NCBI GenBank assembly: GCA_963989245.1
Contig: OZ022352.1
Coordinates: 19,876,472 to 19,940,471, forward strand
Direction of reading: 5' to 3'
Length of the DNA: 64,000 bases
Source of the DNA: Nansenia antarctica
Lineage: Eukaryota; Chordata; Actinopteri; Argentiniformes; Microstomatidae
The notes under the pieces: model-generated
Database searches by the model: none
What the model was told of the DNA's origin: nothing
The model's input: the letters and a program-made list of their open reading frames with translations, nothing else
Position numbers and translations under genes: made by a program
In this document: positions 23,701 through 36,100 of the stretch, piece by piece
Position numbering within the stretch: position 1 is the stretch's first letter
Layout of the letters: the number at the start of each line of letters is the position of its first letter

Positions 23701-25260
23701 TTTACGCAATCAAGTTGACAGAGACCGTAGTACACATCAGTTATCAGCATTTCAGTGTACACATCCAGTGTCACTAATTGTTTAAATTGCGAGTTTGCCT
23801 TTTGGTAAAAAAAAGAAAAAAAGTTTTCCCTATTGTGAAATTATCTGTGGACCTTTGATAAATTCAATTTGCAATTATTTTCTTATTTAGCTGTGGATGA
23901 CTCATCACTGCTAAAAAAAGAGTTGCAACACAACTGGACATATTCCAGATTGGACACAATTGGACATATTCCAACACAGATTCCTGGAGACTGCAATATT
24001 CCAGACAGTATAAAGTGACTTTTCACGTCAGTCTGTGTATGCTGTAGCCTCAACACTCATAACCCAGGGCTCCTTTCACTTACACTCACATGACTGACAT
24101 CTATGATTCTAAAGACATCCCAGATGGAGAAGGGTATTCTGCTCCATCAACTCATGGTTAAAGGCACTATGGTCAAATCTGCATCCAGTGGATATGTCAG
24201 AATGGGTTCAAGTGGTCTACAGTATCTACTGTACACACCTGGCAAGATAACACAATGAGGAATTGGTACTTAGTGTTCTAGATATATAATATTCTATATT
24301 CGCAATACTGATTTGAGTAAGTTGTATATGCCAAATATATATATATATATATACATATACTATATATTGACTTATTTATAGTGTGTTGTTTTACTCTATT
24401 GTTTGTAAATGAATGTAATTGTAAACAAACACTTATAGCTACTATTAACTAAATGTTAATCTCATGGATGGTCAGTCCTTGCATCCATAGCTCCATCTAT
24501 GGATTTGAGAGTGGTTACATTTCTTCAGCCTTATACATCAATTGTTTACCAAATCAAGTGGTGGGGAGAAGCTTTGTTATTGTTGATTGAATCCCAGATT
24601 GCCTGTTTACCATTAGATCAATATTCATATATGTTTGGATAATGTGATAACTGAAGATTGGGTTTCGTCCTTTTATTAGTGAACCATTAAGGATGATACA
24701 TTTATCATTATTGATTGATGGATTTTGATGAATATTTGATGCTGGTACCAAAGTGTCACGAAACGGTGTCACCCAGCTTCCCTACAATGGGACAACGGTG
24801 ACACCATTTGTTGAAATTCAGTACTGCTAGTGCTCCAAATACTTTTGTAACATCGAGGTAATTTCCAACTGAGAGGTTCCAAAATAAGTTAACACTTGAT
24901 TTCCCATTTGTATTGAGAAGTGAGAAGTGTACACTTCAGGGAAATGAGAATTGGTATGCAGGACATGAAAGTAAATCTTACATTTGGTTTTAATTGTGCC
25001 TTACCCTGCCTCACAACACTTATACCAGTAATTTAGGATGAATAACCACAACCCTTTATAAGATATATATATTAGTATATTATATTATAAGATTCTTTGC
25101 CAGTTTACCCTGGAAATAACAAGGGGACTTTTACAAGGCCAATGTGACCTGGAATTCTACTCCCCAACGGAAGCTCTGAGGAGAGACAGGAGAGAGTAGC
25201 CACTTTCCCAAACTAAGCCCCTTTCAAACACAGGTAGTACCACAACTGACTTTGACTGCT
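20782..25260. other. dbx2-nell2 intergenic region, dbx2-proximal part
   Basis: No gene is recognised. It contains the dbx2 promoter and 5' leader, which show no clear TATA box. It also has an AT-rich stretch with (AT)n at about 24336-24353. Short frames are not supported by splice sites or domains. Enhancers for either developmental gene could be here but cannot be read from sequence alone. Confidence 0.5.
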
Positions 25261-25279
25261 TCAGCGTCTTTGATATTGA

Positions 25280-25725
25280 TATCAGAATCAGAATCAGAAT
25301 TGCTTTTATTATACCCAATGTACGAGTACACAAGAGTAAAATTCGTAGGCTCAGGTTCTTCTTACATTCGTAATAAAGTGATAAAGTGCTGGTAGTTGTA
25401 CTACAGCGGGACCAGTCGTACTGCAGTAGAACAGTACTGCAAAATGCTGTGCAGGTTACAATGAGATGAAATGCAATATCATACAATATGCAATATAGTA
25501 CAGATAGTACTGATCTTCTCGGCTGGCCCCATTACCCTTTGCAGCGCTTTGCGGTTTTGGGCAGTGCAGTTCCCCTACCAGGCAGTGATACAACCTGTCA
25601 GGATGCTGTCAATTGTGCCTCTGAAGAAGGCCCCCAGTATCTTAGGCCCTAAGCCCAACTTTGTCAGCTGCCTTATGAAAGAGGCGACGGTATTGCTCAT
25701 AGGTAAGGTTATGGTGAAGCTAAGT
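25280..25725 (-). mobile_element. LINE reverse-transcriptase C-terminal fragment
   Basis: The minus strand reads KLGLGPKILGAFFRGTIDSI, then LTGCITAW with a broken continuation resembling YGNCTAQNRKALQ. This is the region after the catalytic domain in fish Rex/L2-like LINEs. An ATCAGAATCAGAATCAGAAT string at 25281-25300 marks one end. It is truncated and frameshifted. Confidence 0.65.
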
Positions 25726-26397
25726 AAATGAACCCCCAAGAGCATGGTTAAGCATCCTCCATCATGTCTGCTTAGAATCACACAAGAGCATTCACTGTCC
25801 TTGCCATAAGAGGCTGTTTGCATTGCTATACGTATATTCTTGGCCAGGGAGCAAGTTTTAATGACCTTATTTTCCTGATGGCACTTTAGGAAATGACAAC
25901 TTGTGGGCAATACTAAGTAATTACATTTCCTGTGAGTCGACCCAGATGAAATTCTGTATTAATAATGAATGGAGTGTTGGAGGCACTCTCACACAGCAGA
26001 TGTGGGTCCTTGGCACAGTCATAGAGGCAGTGCACAAGTCTATTATATTGACAATGGCTACCCAGTGCTTTAAAAGGCTTCACGAGTATCTTCTGACTGG
26101 TGGATATCTCAGTGGGATTGAGATAGAGGATTAGACATGGGATGTGACATGAAGAATGTCCCACTTATATTGATATTGAAACTTGACAAAAGGAACAACT
26201 TTCAGGGATATTTCTAAAATTAGGACATAATCGAGGGTGATTGAACGACTCATTACTCATTATATGAATTACCCCTAAATAACATGCATTGTCATTGTAT
26301 ATTTGGACTGACTAACATGTGATATGCAAAGTAGCACAAATAGGCAATTTCAAAACTCGTTTTTCCATTTTGGTGCATATTACGAAAGTTGAAGTGT

Positions 26398-27000
26398 TGA
26401 AGAGCCCACTTGATATAACAAACAACAGTTTTAGGATCACTAAATACTTATAATGTGTGAATTGTGAACCTAGGCTACTGGGTAAGTGATACGTGGCCTG
26501 TAAACAAACTGACATATTAGAACGTGTTTAAAAGCAAGGACTGTGTGATCATCTAATTATGTGTAGTTATGTGTTTTTAGCATGTTCACATTCTATCAGC
26601 ATGTTGTGATGTGCTAAACATGCAGTTAGATGTTCGTAGCAATGTTCCTTTTCAGCGCTAGTCAGTTGTTTTGTGTGTGTGGTTCGATTCAGAGCGCGTT
26701 TCTTCTTCAACTATTTTCAGATTTGAATGTATGACACATCATTTGAAAGTTTACAATCTGCACTTTCATAATCTGGGAAAAAACTGAAAGAGGACCTTGC
26801 CCTACTTGAGCACTTTTTAACCAGACCCTGTCTCAAATGACGTCACTACTTACACTTCGTGACATTAGAATTATAAGGTTCTATCTCCATTTTTGTCAAT
26901 ATTGAGTTTTTTACATAATCTGATCCATTAGGTGTTTATTAATGCCTGTGTGGTGTTATTTTTAAAATGTTGACATTTTTGAGTTAGTAAATGTTTTGTT
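26398..27000. repeat. dispersed non-coding repeat, second copy
   Basis: About 26398-26830 matches the inside of the 14047-15405 element. The segment GTTATTTTTAAAATGTTGAC near 26947 recurs near 30321. AAGGTTCTATCTCCATTTTT at 26876-26895 is the inverse of the 26-bp unit at 28701-28778. This is a mosaic of an old repeat family. Confidence 0.6.
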
Positions 27001-27201
27001 TTGCATAGCTGATATGCCAGATCGATGTCATGTGTCACCAATCAGTCAACGTGGATGAAAAATACTCCATCCAATCGTGTTACTGCATTCAGCTACTGAA
27101 GCTAAATTGTTTTGCAGCCAATTGGCTATTGCCAGAACTTCATCTGGGAGTAATGACTGTATTTTGAAGTTACAAACATAAGGCTTGGAGTTATTTAAAC
27201 A

Positions 27202-27447
27202 TGTTGTTGACATGAGTGTGCTCTCCAGTCATCCCTATCCCAGTGTGAGTGGGGCATCATTGATTGATTGACACCAGCTGTGTGACATGAATGATTGAGC
27301 CAGCTGATCCTATATATGTGACCATTCCCACAATAAAAGTTGCTTCCTTGATAACATGAACCCTGTCTGACAGCGTATGATTCCGCCGTTCAGTGTGCAG
27401 TCCGATCGTTATGGTTTTAGCCAATACGCAATAACCAACGTTTAACA
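27202..27447 (+). mobile_element. 5' LTR of a copia-type retrotransposon
   Basis: It begins TGTTGTTGACATGAG and ends TTTAACA, giving canonical TG...CA ends over 246 bp. Inside are a TATA-like CCTATATATGTG and an AATAAA, as in an LTR. It is followed immediately by GGTTATGGGCCCAGAG at 27448-27463, a primer-binding site of the type copia uses (complementary to an internal part of initiator tRNA-Met, from memory). No 3' LTR was found. Confidence 0.75.
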
Positions 27448-27841
27448 GGTTATGGGCCCAGAGTGCTACCATGGCGAGACAATCGGAAAGAAGTTCGCGT
27501 TGGTCTCTCGACTAGCGTTTGACGGAGATGAGGAAAGGTACGAACTGTGGGAAACAAAGTTCATGGGCCATCTCCGGCTACAGAAACTGAAAGACACTCT
27601 CAAAGCAGACCTTCCCTTAACAGCTTCGGCTCAGGAGTTGAGAGAAGATGAGGAGAAAAATGCAGAGATTTACGCAGAGCTCATTCAGTTTCTAGATGAC
27701 AAAAGTTTGTCGCTCATAATGCGAGACGCACCAGATGACGGACGAAAAGCCCTAGAGATATTGCGCAATTATTATGCGGGTTCAGGGAAGCCAATGGTTA
27801 TAAGTCTCTATACAGAGTTGACCACGCTCTCGCTCCGTTGA
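27448..27841 (+). pseudogene. copia-type gag fragment (UBN2-like)
   Basis: The frame from the ATG in the primer-binding site encodes KKFALVSRLAFDGDEERYEL, then WETKFMGHLRL and ALEILRNYYAGSGKPMV, as in the gag polyprotein of Ty1/copia elements. A second ATG (27470) in another frame starts MARQSER, suggesting a small frameshift near the beginning. The frame stops at 27841. No zinc knuckle, protease, integrase or reverse transcriptase follows, so the element is truncated. Confidence 0.75.
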
Positions 27842-28109
27842 ACGTTCGAAAGGTTTGAAAGTTCGAAAGGTTTAAATATCCTAAAACCGTCATAATTCCG
27901 TAGCGTCTCGGTGGTCTTGTGGTTACGTCCGAGAACAATAGCGGTTCTGGCCTATTTTAAGGTCGCAGATACGAGACGGCACTATGAACTCGAGTGCGAT
28001 CTGTACGTCAGAACCTTGATCTGGACCTGTATGTGTCCGACCCTTGATCCATAACAATAACGCCAGATCAACCACACTTTTTGATATTTATTGACCGTGA
28101 ACTGTCTTC

Positions 28110-28275
28110 TTATAGCCAATTTCAAGGCGTCAGCCATGTCATCTCAAGGTCGCCGGTTCGAGTCCAGCCGCGGACATGTATTACTGCCTGTCATCCCTGC
28201 TCTCTCTAACCCATCTTTCCTGTCAATATCTACTGCCTCTATCCCATTAAAGCAGAAATGCCCTAAAAATTGCGT
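28110..28275 (+). mobile_element. tRNA-derived SINE, degraded
   Basis: It has a B-box-like GGTCGCCGGTTCGAGTCC and then a body CATGTATTACTGCCTGTCAT. It ends CATTAAAGCAGAAATGCCC, the ending of a widespread fish SINE. The 5' tRNA-like half (27900-28000) is too diverged to delimit. Confidence 0.65.
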
Positions 28276-28700
28276 ACATAGAACTGACGCTAGGAGTTAG
28301 AGCTATAGTCTAGTCCTGAAGGGTCAGCTTAGCCATTTCTCTCCACAAACATCGTCTGAAAACATATTTTCCTGGCCTTTTTCAAGCCCGTCAATAATGT
28401 TTTGCTAATTAAGTAATGGAAACTTGTTAAAATGCAAATGTTGCCTTGAGGCAACACCGTACCATTATGGATTCACCATGACAACATGACATTGTGGTAT
28501 TGTGTATTTAGGCCTGGCTGAGAAGCAGCGCAGGGGTCCTCCTGCCTCATCAGTAAAAACGCGGCGCTCTCTGACCGCAACACGCGCGTCTCTCTGACAG
28601 ACAAGCTAACGTAGCCAGTCTTAACTTTGTTTCCCCACCTCTCTGAGGCCCTGCATATACTGTTCTTTCAAACTTTGACGCTCAATATCTCTGAACTACC

Positions 28701-28778
28701 CTAAACGGAGATAGAACATTATCATTCTAAACGGAGATAGAACCTTATCATTCTAAACGGAGATAGAACCTTATCATT
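28701..28778. repeat. three tandem 26-bp units
   Basis: CTAAACGGAGATAGAAC followed by MTTATCATT occurs three times in a row (28701-28726, 28727-28752, 28753-28778). The flanking CTTTGACGCTCAATATCTCT is also found next to a single unit at about 30403-30460. Confidence 0.85.
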
Positions 28779-29519
28779 CTAAGCTCACGACTTGTTTAGT
28801 AGAACTGGAGCACAGAGCCAGAGAGGATCTGGGAATGTCCCCATGGATGGAATCTGCTCGCTCTTAGTAGATAACGGATCTGTCATCCACTTGTCAGCCC
28901 AGCTTGAATAAAATATCTTTTACTGGAATCCAAGGTTTGGCCAGACCCATGTTGTTGAGATTGCCTCAGAACTGGCTGTTGAAAGAGAGAGAATTCTATT
29001 ACTGTCCAATTGGCAGCCGATTTGTTTGGATTCTCTGGACATGAAATGTGATACAGTGTTCTTCCAGCTTTTTGGGGAAAAAGAACAATGTTTTACCGGC
29101 GCAGCCTCGCAAAAAGTGTTCTGTTTAAAATTCTAATTGGTCCCATCGTCCCATGAAGGAGTGCGAGCCAAGAGGAGTACACAAGTATAGGTAACAAAGC
29201 TCCTATGAAAATAAATGATTCCAGACAACACACCAGATGACTGTCATTGCCAAGCACTTGATTTAATGTTCTATGAAAATGTACAAACAAAATAGGCTAC
29301 AAAATAAAGGCATAAATAATGCCCATGTTTTAAAGAATCATTTAGGATAGTGGATATGGCAGTGATTATTAAAAAACTAGTAATTCAAGAAGTCTTACTT
29401 GATTTTTTGCTAAATGTTGAATAATGTATGGAGTGGCTAACGGTTCAACGTTCGTGCTCTATTTTCGACCATTGCGCGCCAGGAGCCACAAGGGGGCCTA
29501 ATTGGACCTGTTCCATGGC

Positions 29520-29776
<257 letters not shown>

Positions 29777-30060
29777 CTCACCACTGCGCTCGTGGAGACT
29801 GCGAACAGAGGACCATTGCTTTTTTCATTCCCTTTCCACCTGTGTCACAGACAAACGGAGGAACCTCGAGCTGAATGGAATAAAAGCTTTTTGGGTCAGA
29901 TGTGTTTTGCCAAATTGTGCGTTAAAGTTATGATTATGCCGTTTGCAAAAAATTGGGATTTGTAATACTGCTGCGCTGGTGCGTTACATCGTTCGCATGT
30001 GATTGAACGATACTGTCTCTTGGAAGTGGACAAAAAGATGGACTAATTTTTATATTCACC

Positions 30061-32357
30061 ATGGGATTAATACAAACATTTCTTGTCCTCGGTTTATTTG
30101 GCTTCTCCTCAGGTAGGACACACTATTGCCAATGTCAGTTTAGTATTTCAAGGGATATCAAGGACTGCATGCATATCAGACAACCCATTTAAAGGTTATC
30201 TTACAACTGTTCACATTTAGCCTGGTGCTGGAGTCTATTTTATGTGGAATATGTCGTGTTTGTCCTCTATTATAAGAAGGATACACGGCGGTAAATCGTG
30301 ACGTTAGAATTGTTGGATGTTATTTTTAAAATGTTGACATTTTTGAGTTAGTAATTCATAAAATACAAAGGTTCCATTTCACAAAACATAATGGAATGTA
30401 AAAACTTTGACGCTCAATATCTCTGAACTGCCCTAAATGGAGATAGAACCTTATCATTCTAACGTCACGAAATGTCACTTCTGTATTTCTGTTGGAACAC
30501 TTTGATGCACGTATCATCATAACTCACAGTTGGTGCATTTGGAAGAAATGACTTAAGTTTGTTATTTTTGTGAGATGACATGAAGTATGTATGTCCATAT
30601 TGTGTCTGCATGTGTTTCTGTAAATAAGTTGTAGGTTTTGGTGTCGATCCCGCTCTGCGCATCAACGTGTTAGATGAACTGACGCTTGGAGAGGGTTTGG
30701 ATGGAGTTTCTCAGGTCCAGGGCTTCCACGGCGAGTCTCGAGCGTTCCATTTCCACGGTAAGACCCTCCCCTTGCCCTGTGAGACCCTCCCTTGCCCTGT
30801 GAGACCCTCCCTTGCCCCTGTGAGATAAGTCTGTGTTACTGAAGTTGCAAACGAACAAGATAGAATAACAGCAGACATATCGAGACGACAGTTCATTGTG
30901 GCGGAATGCATGCCAAGGAAAATACATTATAGGTCTGCTTGTTATTAAAGGAACTATGTATAAACCAGAGTTTGACAGCTTCAGATGCTGTAACGTAGGC
31001 CTATTTATGGGGACAATATTCAATTTATGGATATCTTCTAGTATAACCTGTTTACTAACTCAGTGGTCTCTTCTGACATACCATGGAGTTGTAATTTTCT
31101 CTGAGAATGAGGCCCTGGGCCCCTCCATGCCACCTGCCCAAAACAAAGGCCAGTGTTCCCATGAAAAGAGGGGTGGGGGGCACAGACATGCAGAAATGAT
31201 GGAAAGACTGGGCATGATAATCAGATTAGTGAGCAACAAAACCCTGGGCTGAGTGGGCCGAGTGAGCTCATCATGGAAATGTATAGGCTGTGTGGAGGGT
31301 GAATGGGCCCCAGCCAGACTGGCCCTCGACTGACCCCACGGGCTGTCTGCGCTGCTGAACCCATACTGTATTCTACCAGACAGCGGCGCAAAGAGTGACA
31401 ACAACATGACATGTTTGTGTAATTTCCATGTTCTTAAAGGTACAGTAAATCATCCAAACGTCAGTCTTCATCATTGCAGTGGTCTCTAGCCTAGCAGTCA
31501 GGTTGTCAGTGGTTAGCTGCTGTTGTGTCACACTGTCACTGTACACACGGCTCTGCTCATCTACTGATGACAACAACTCAACACATCATTCTGTAAATCA
31601 CATTTATTATGTGGATAACACATGGATACGTTCACTGGAGTTGAGTATCATATCAACCAGGCAAGTTGTCCTGATCAGTGGCAATCTTGGCTTCAGCAGA
31701 GAAAGCATGTCACATGGCATAGTTGGTTATGTGCAAAAGTAACAATGGAAATGTAATTGGGAATCATTCATTTCTATGTATTATTTTTTTTACTGAGTCT
31801 GCCTATCCTCTCATCTACTACGCTATAGTACTAACAGCATTCATTTGCACAGTGATTTAATAACCTCTTTGAAGCCAGGCCCTTTACGCTGACTATATTC
31901 TCTCAAATATTCTGTCGTCTACCCAAGCAGAGAGAGAGCAATTGGTCGCCATTGATGTCACAAAATGGAAACATGTGACTTACTGTTTTCTCGGCGCACC
32001 TCTTCATCAATCCCCGTCCTTATTTCTCAGCATTACCTTTGAGTAGGAGTTTAAGCACATTAAATTACCCCAGGCGGAATGTGCTGCTTTATTTTTGGCT
32101 GTGCCTTCTACATCATTCATTTAGGATGTCTCCGATAAGTAAGTGATGCTCGGTGAGGCGTGGCAGACAGATCAGACCTGGCCTCCTCTGTGTACTAACT
32201 CAACAGACAGCATGGAGAGAGCTAGTGTTAGCAGGGCACAGAGCTGTCTGCTGGGCTGCTGTGATGGACTGCAAGTCACAGACAAGTATGGCAGGGCTAA
32301 CACAGGTGCCGTGGCGATATTCTGACTCTCATTAGATAGCGAGCTGAATGTATCCAG

Positions 32358-32388
<31 letters not shown>

Positions 32389-32514
32389 TCCGGCTTGCCT
32401 GCTCACAGGGATGGCTGATATCTTAGAGAGTTGAGACGGGAGTATAAGAAAAGGCAGGGGAGAGGATGCTAGAGGGGGAGAGAGGAGATGGAGGGGAGGA
32501 CGGGGGTGGGACTG

Positions 32515-32548
<34 letters not shown>

Positions 32549-33121
32549 TGCAAGTGTTTTTCGTGAGAGAGAGAGAGATAGCGAGAAGGTAGGGAAGAGG
32601 GGATTGTGCTTTAGAACACCCCCCTGCTTCCGATTTCCTTTGAAGGTACCTGTCAGCAGTACTACATTGATTGGCATTAAGGAGGAACACCTCAGGGACT
32701 GGTATGAGGAAGCTGGAGGAATGCCCCAGGCTATATCGGTCTCACCTAATTGGAGCAGGTGGCACTCTGAAAACAGAACCTCACCCTAGATTTAGCGTGA
32801 ATCATGAAGTATCCGTTATCTATGACAAAATACATTCGGTCTCTCACTACCCAGTTACCGCTACCCATGACTACGGGCTGTAAGATAAGCTGCAGCCATC
32901 CGCTCATGTGCGTGTAAGCCCGCTGCCCCTTCGTGTGTAGGTTTTGTGTCACCAGCCGGTCAGGACTGTGTCGGGGAAGCATTAGTTCTTGTTGAGAGTG
33001 TTTGAGCATTGCCAGTGAAGTGTTTCTGTGTATCTGGTGGCGATTATGCCCCTGACTGCAACGGCACTGGAGTGTAGTGGGATGGAAGAGACTCATTTAT
33101 TATACAGCAGCGCTGTGTGTT

Positions 33122-33193
<72 letters not shown>

Positions 33194-36100
33194 AACCAAC
33201 AAGGAGGCATCTGATGGCCTATCTCAGACTGCTTTTCTGCAGCAGTGCCAGTGGGTGGCTTACTAGTGACCAGCTAGTGCTCAATGCCTGGTGCCTCAAG
33301 TTTAGTGAACAAACTCATTTGAATTTCCACAGCTGGGCTTTCTAGTTCTGTACCGCGGTATCGTTTTTAAAAATTATTATTATATATATATATTTTTCAG
33401 ATTTGATCCCTTTTTCACCCAATTTGGTAGCCAATTGAACCCAACCTAGCATCCAATTATCCCCTGCCTATTGCGAAGGATCCGCCGCACGACCCCGTGG
33501 CCGGCAGTCCCAGAAGAGGCCGCCAGGCAGACTAGCTGACTGGCTCCTCGAGCCCAGCACCTGTTATTCCGGCACCCCGGGGGCGCTGTTGCACGACGGA
33601 TCCTTGTCCGGAAATACTCCTATACCGCCCTCGGGAGCGGCCGCCCAATATGCCGCTCCCCGTGTGTGCCCCAGCCATATCCGGATCTGGCGAGCTGGGA
33701 TTCGAACCCAGTCCCCGGTGGGCAGCATGCACTAGTGGCCAGTGCTTAGACCGCTACACCACCGCGGGGCCACTGTACCGCGGTATAGTTTGTTTACAAT
33801 CTGCAGTTCGTAACAGGTAGCACCACTAGCAAACATTAAAAAATCTTTGTTTCCCAACAAGTTCTGGTAAATGATAAATGGACTGCACTTATATAGCCTT
33901 ATTCCAAAGCACTTTACAATGGCCTCTCGTTCACCCATTCACACACACATTCACACACACCAATGGCAGCAAGCTACCATGCAAGGCACCTGCTCATTGG
34001 GAGCAATTTGGAGTTCAGTGACTTGCCCCAGGACACTTCGACACATGGCCACCCGGGGATCGAAACGCCAAACCACCGACCTTGCGATCATTAGACACCG
34101 GTTCTACCTCCTGAGCCACAGCCGCCCAACAAGTTCTAGTAACTTAAGCAGTTTATGGCAATTTTATTATTTCTAAACAGTGCTATTCAAATCAATTCGA
34201 TTGTGTAGTTACAACGTGCTAACTTGGATTAGCCACCAAGTTCGCTAGCCACACTTGTTGGGTACACTCTAAATCATGCCCATTGACCTGTATGGCCTCA
34301 TAAGAACTAGGGGGTTAGCGGAGGCTAAAAGTCTTTTAAGCACCAAATAGTTAAGTAACGGTTGAAGCCTGGGAGTGACTGTGGAAAAGCAATTGGCCTC
34401 GGCACGCACTGGCGCACACACAGTGTAAGCCCCGTTGTGTAAAGCAGGCTAATGTCAGCTAGTGGAGCTATTCCTGCAATCCCAGCACTTCATTCAGAGC
34501 TAACTGAGGAGGAGGACTTTTGACAGCAACTGGGAACAGGAATAAAGGTATTTGTTTTAAGCCCTCTCAGGCCAACCTGATCCTTTGCTTTAGAAGTGCT
34601 GATGATGGCGGTTGTGGGGCGGGATATTTCTGTTCAGTCACCTCCAGGCCACCGTAGCTATGTATATAGATGACTGTAGGCTGACTGAATGTCAGACAGT
34701 CAGTGGCGGTAGGTCACTGTGAAGCCGATCAGAGAGTTTGGGAGAAAGTGCTGCCCCAGCAGTCCTGGAGAAGGTGCCCTTGGCTCAGTTTAGTATTTGT
34801 TCCAGTAGAGCAACCACACAGTGGAGGAGAGAGACCATCCTCCGAATGCAGATTGCCTGAGCAGCGCATTGGATTATGCATAAGCTGCAGGCTAGTCAAG
34901 GCGGAGGGAGGGGGGGTAATGGTTTGGAGTTTCTGTTGAGACTTTATCATTACTATCATTCACCCAAGCCACCCATGCGTCATATGCCGCATGTTGCTTA
35001 AGCAGTGAGCTTTTGAAAAGTGTGTTTTTGACAATAATACTAACAGCTAGTGTTATTCAACCTTCGTCACGGGCGTTTTAGAAACAATAAATGTCTAACA
35101 TCATAAAGTCATGGCAGAAAAATGGTCTGGTGCTGCAATGTCTGAATCCAAACACTAAAGGATGATGATTCACTGTTGTGTGCCAACCATAGAGAGACAA
35201 TGTAACATAATTGTGGGACAACACTAACAAATAAAGGTTTCACAGTAGAATGTTGTAACATCAGCATACCATGTTGGTTTAAAAACATCTGGAAATACTT
35301 TCCTTGAAGTTGGAAGACATTCCACTAGAACAGAACTTTTTGTTTTAAGCATCCATTTGGTAAGGAAGTTCACATTACATCAATATTAGAGCATCAAGTC
35401 ACAACCTCAAAATCAACATTGAACAATAACCATCACATAACAACATCTAATAAACTGTTAATTCCAACCAACATGTGACTAACCAACAACCATCAAAAAT
35501 GTCAATCCAACCTTGCAAAAGCTAGAGAGCTCCAGCATTTCAACGTTCAAAAACAATACTATCACAACCAGTTAGCTTGGTTAGGGTAGTTTGGTCACTT
35601 TTTGACTGCTGCACAACTGTGACACAACATAAAATGGCCATGGAGTTGAACGAGGAATGTATTGACTGTATTTTACTTGTTTCTCCCGAATGTATAAATG
35701 TTTGGACTGACCCCACTTGGTTCTCTGTGCCAAGTATATTTCATACGTGGTTTCATTTCAACTTTTGAAGCTGACATACAGTATTTGTGAAATGTTGGAG
35801 GCGGTACTATGTGGGCGGTACTATTTGATTGCGGCAGTCCACTTATGCAAGTCAACACTCATTATTTACAGAAGACAACTGCTGTGATCTTTGACTTGAC
35901 TGTTATTTTATGTTGTGGGAAACATCAGGCAATCGCAGTCAAACAGGCAGAAACCAGAACCTAACAAGCATGGAAATGTTCTGGAAATAAATGTGGCAGT
36001 TTAAGATTAGAATCAATCCATGTGATGGAAATTCAAACCATACCGCCTGGTGTGAAAACATTAAATCGCCGTATATCCTGAAAACAAGATTAGGCTGTTG

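Noticed and set aside
32669..32883. Frame near (GT)n in nell2 intron 2
   Set aside because: There is no domain and no splice-supported link to nell2. The NELL2 reading frame is complete across exons 2 and 3 without it.
33362..33772. True tRNA gene on the minus strand
   Set aside because: A and B boxes are present, but the sequence continues into a 400-bp body with an A/T tail and target-site duplications, so it is a SINE.
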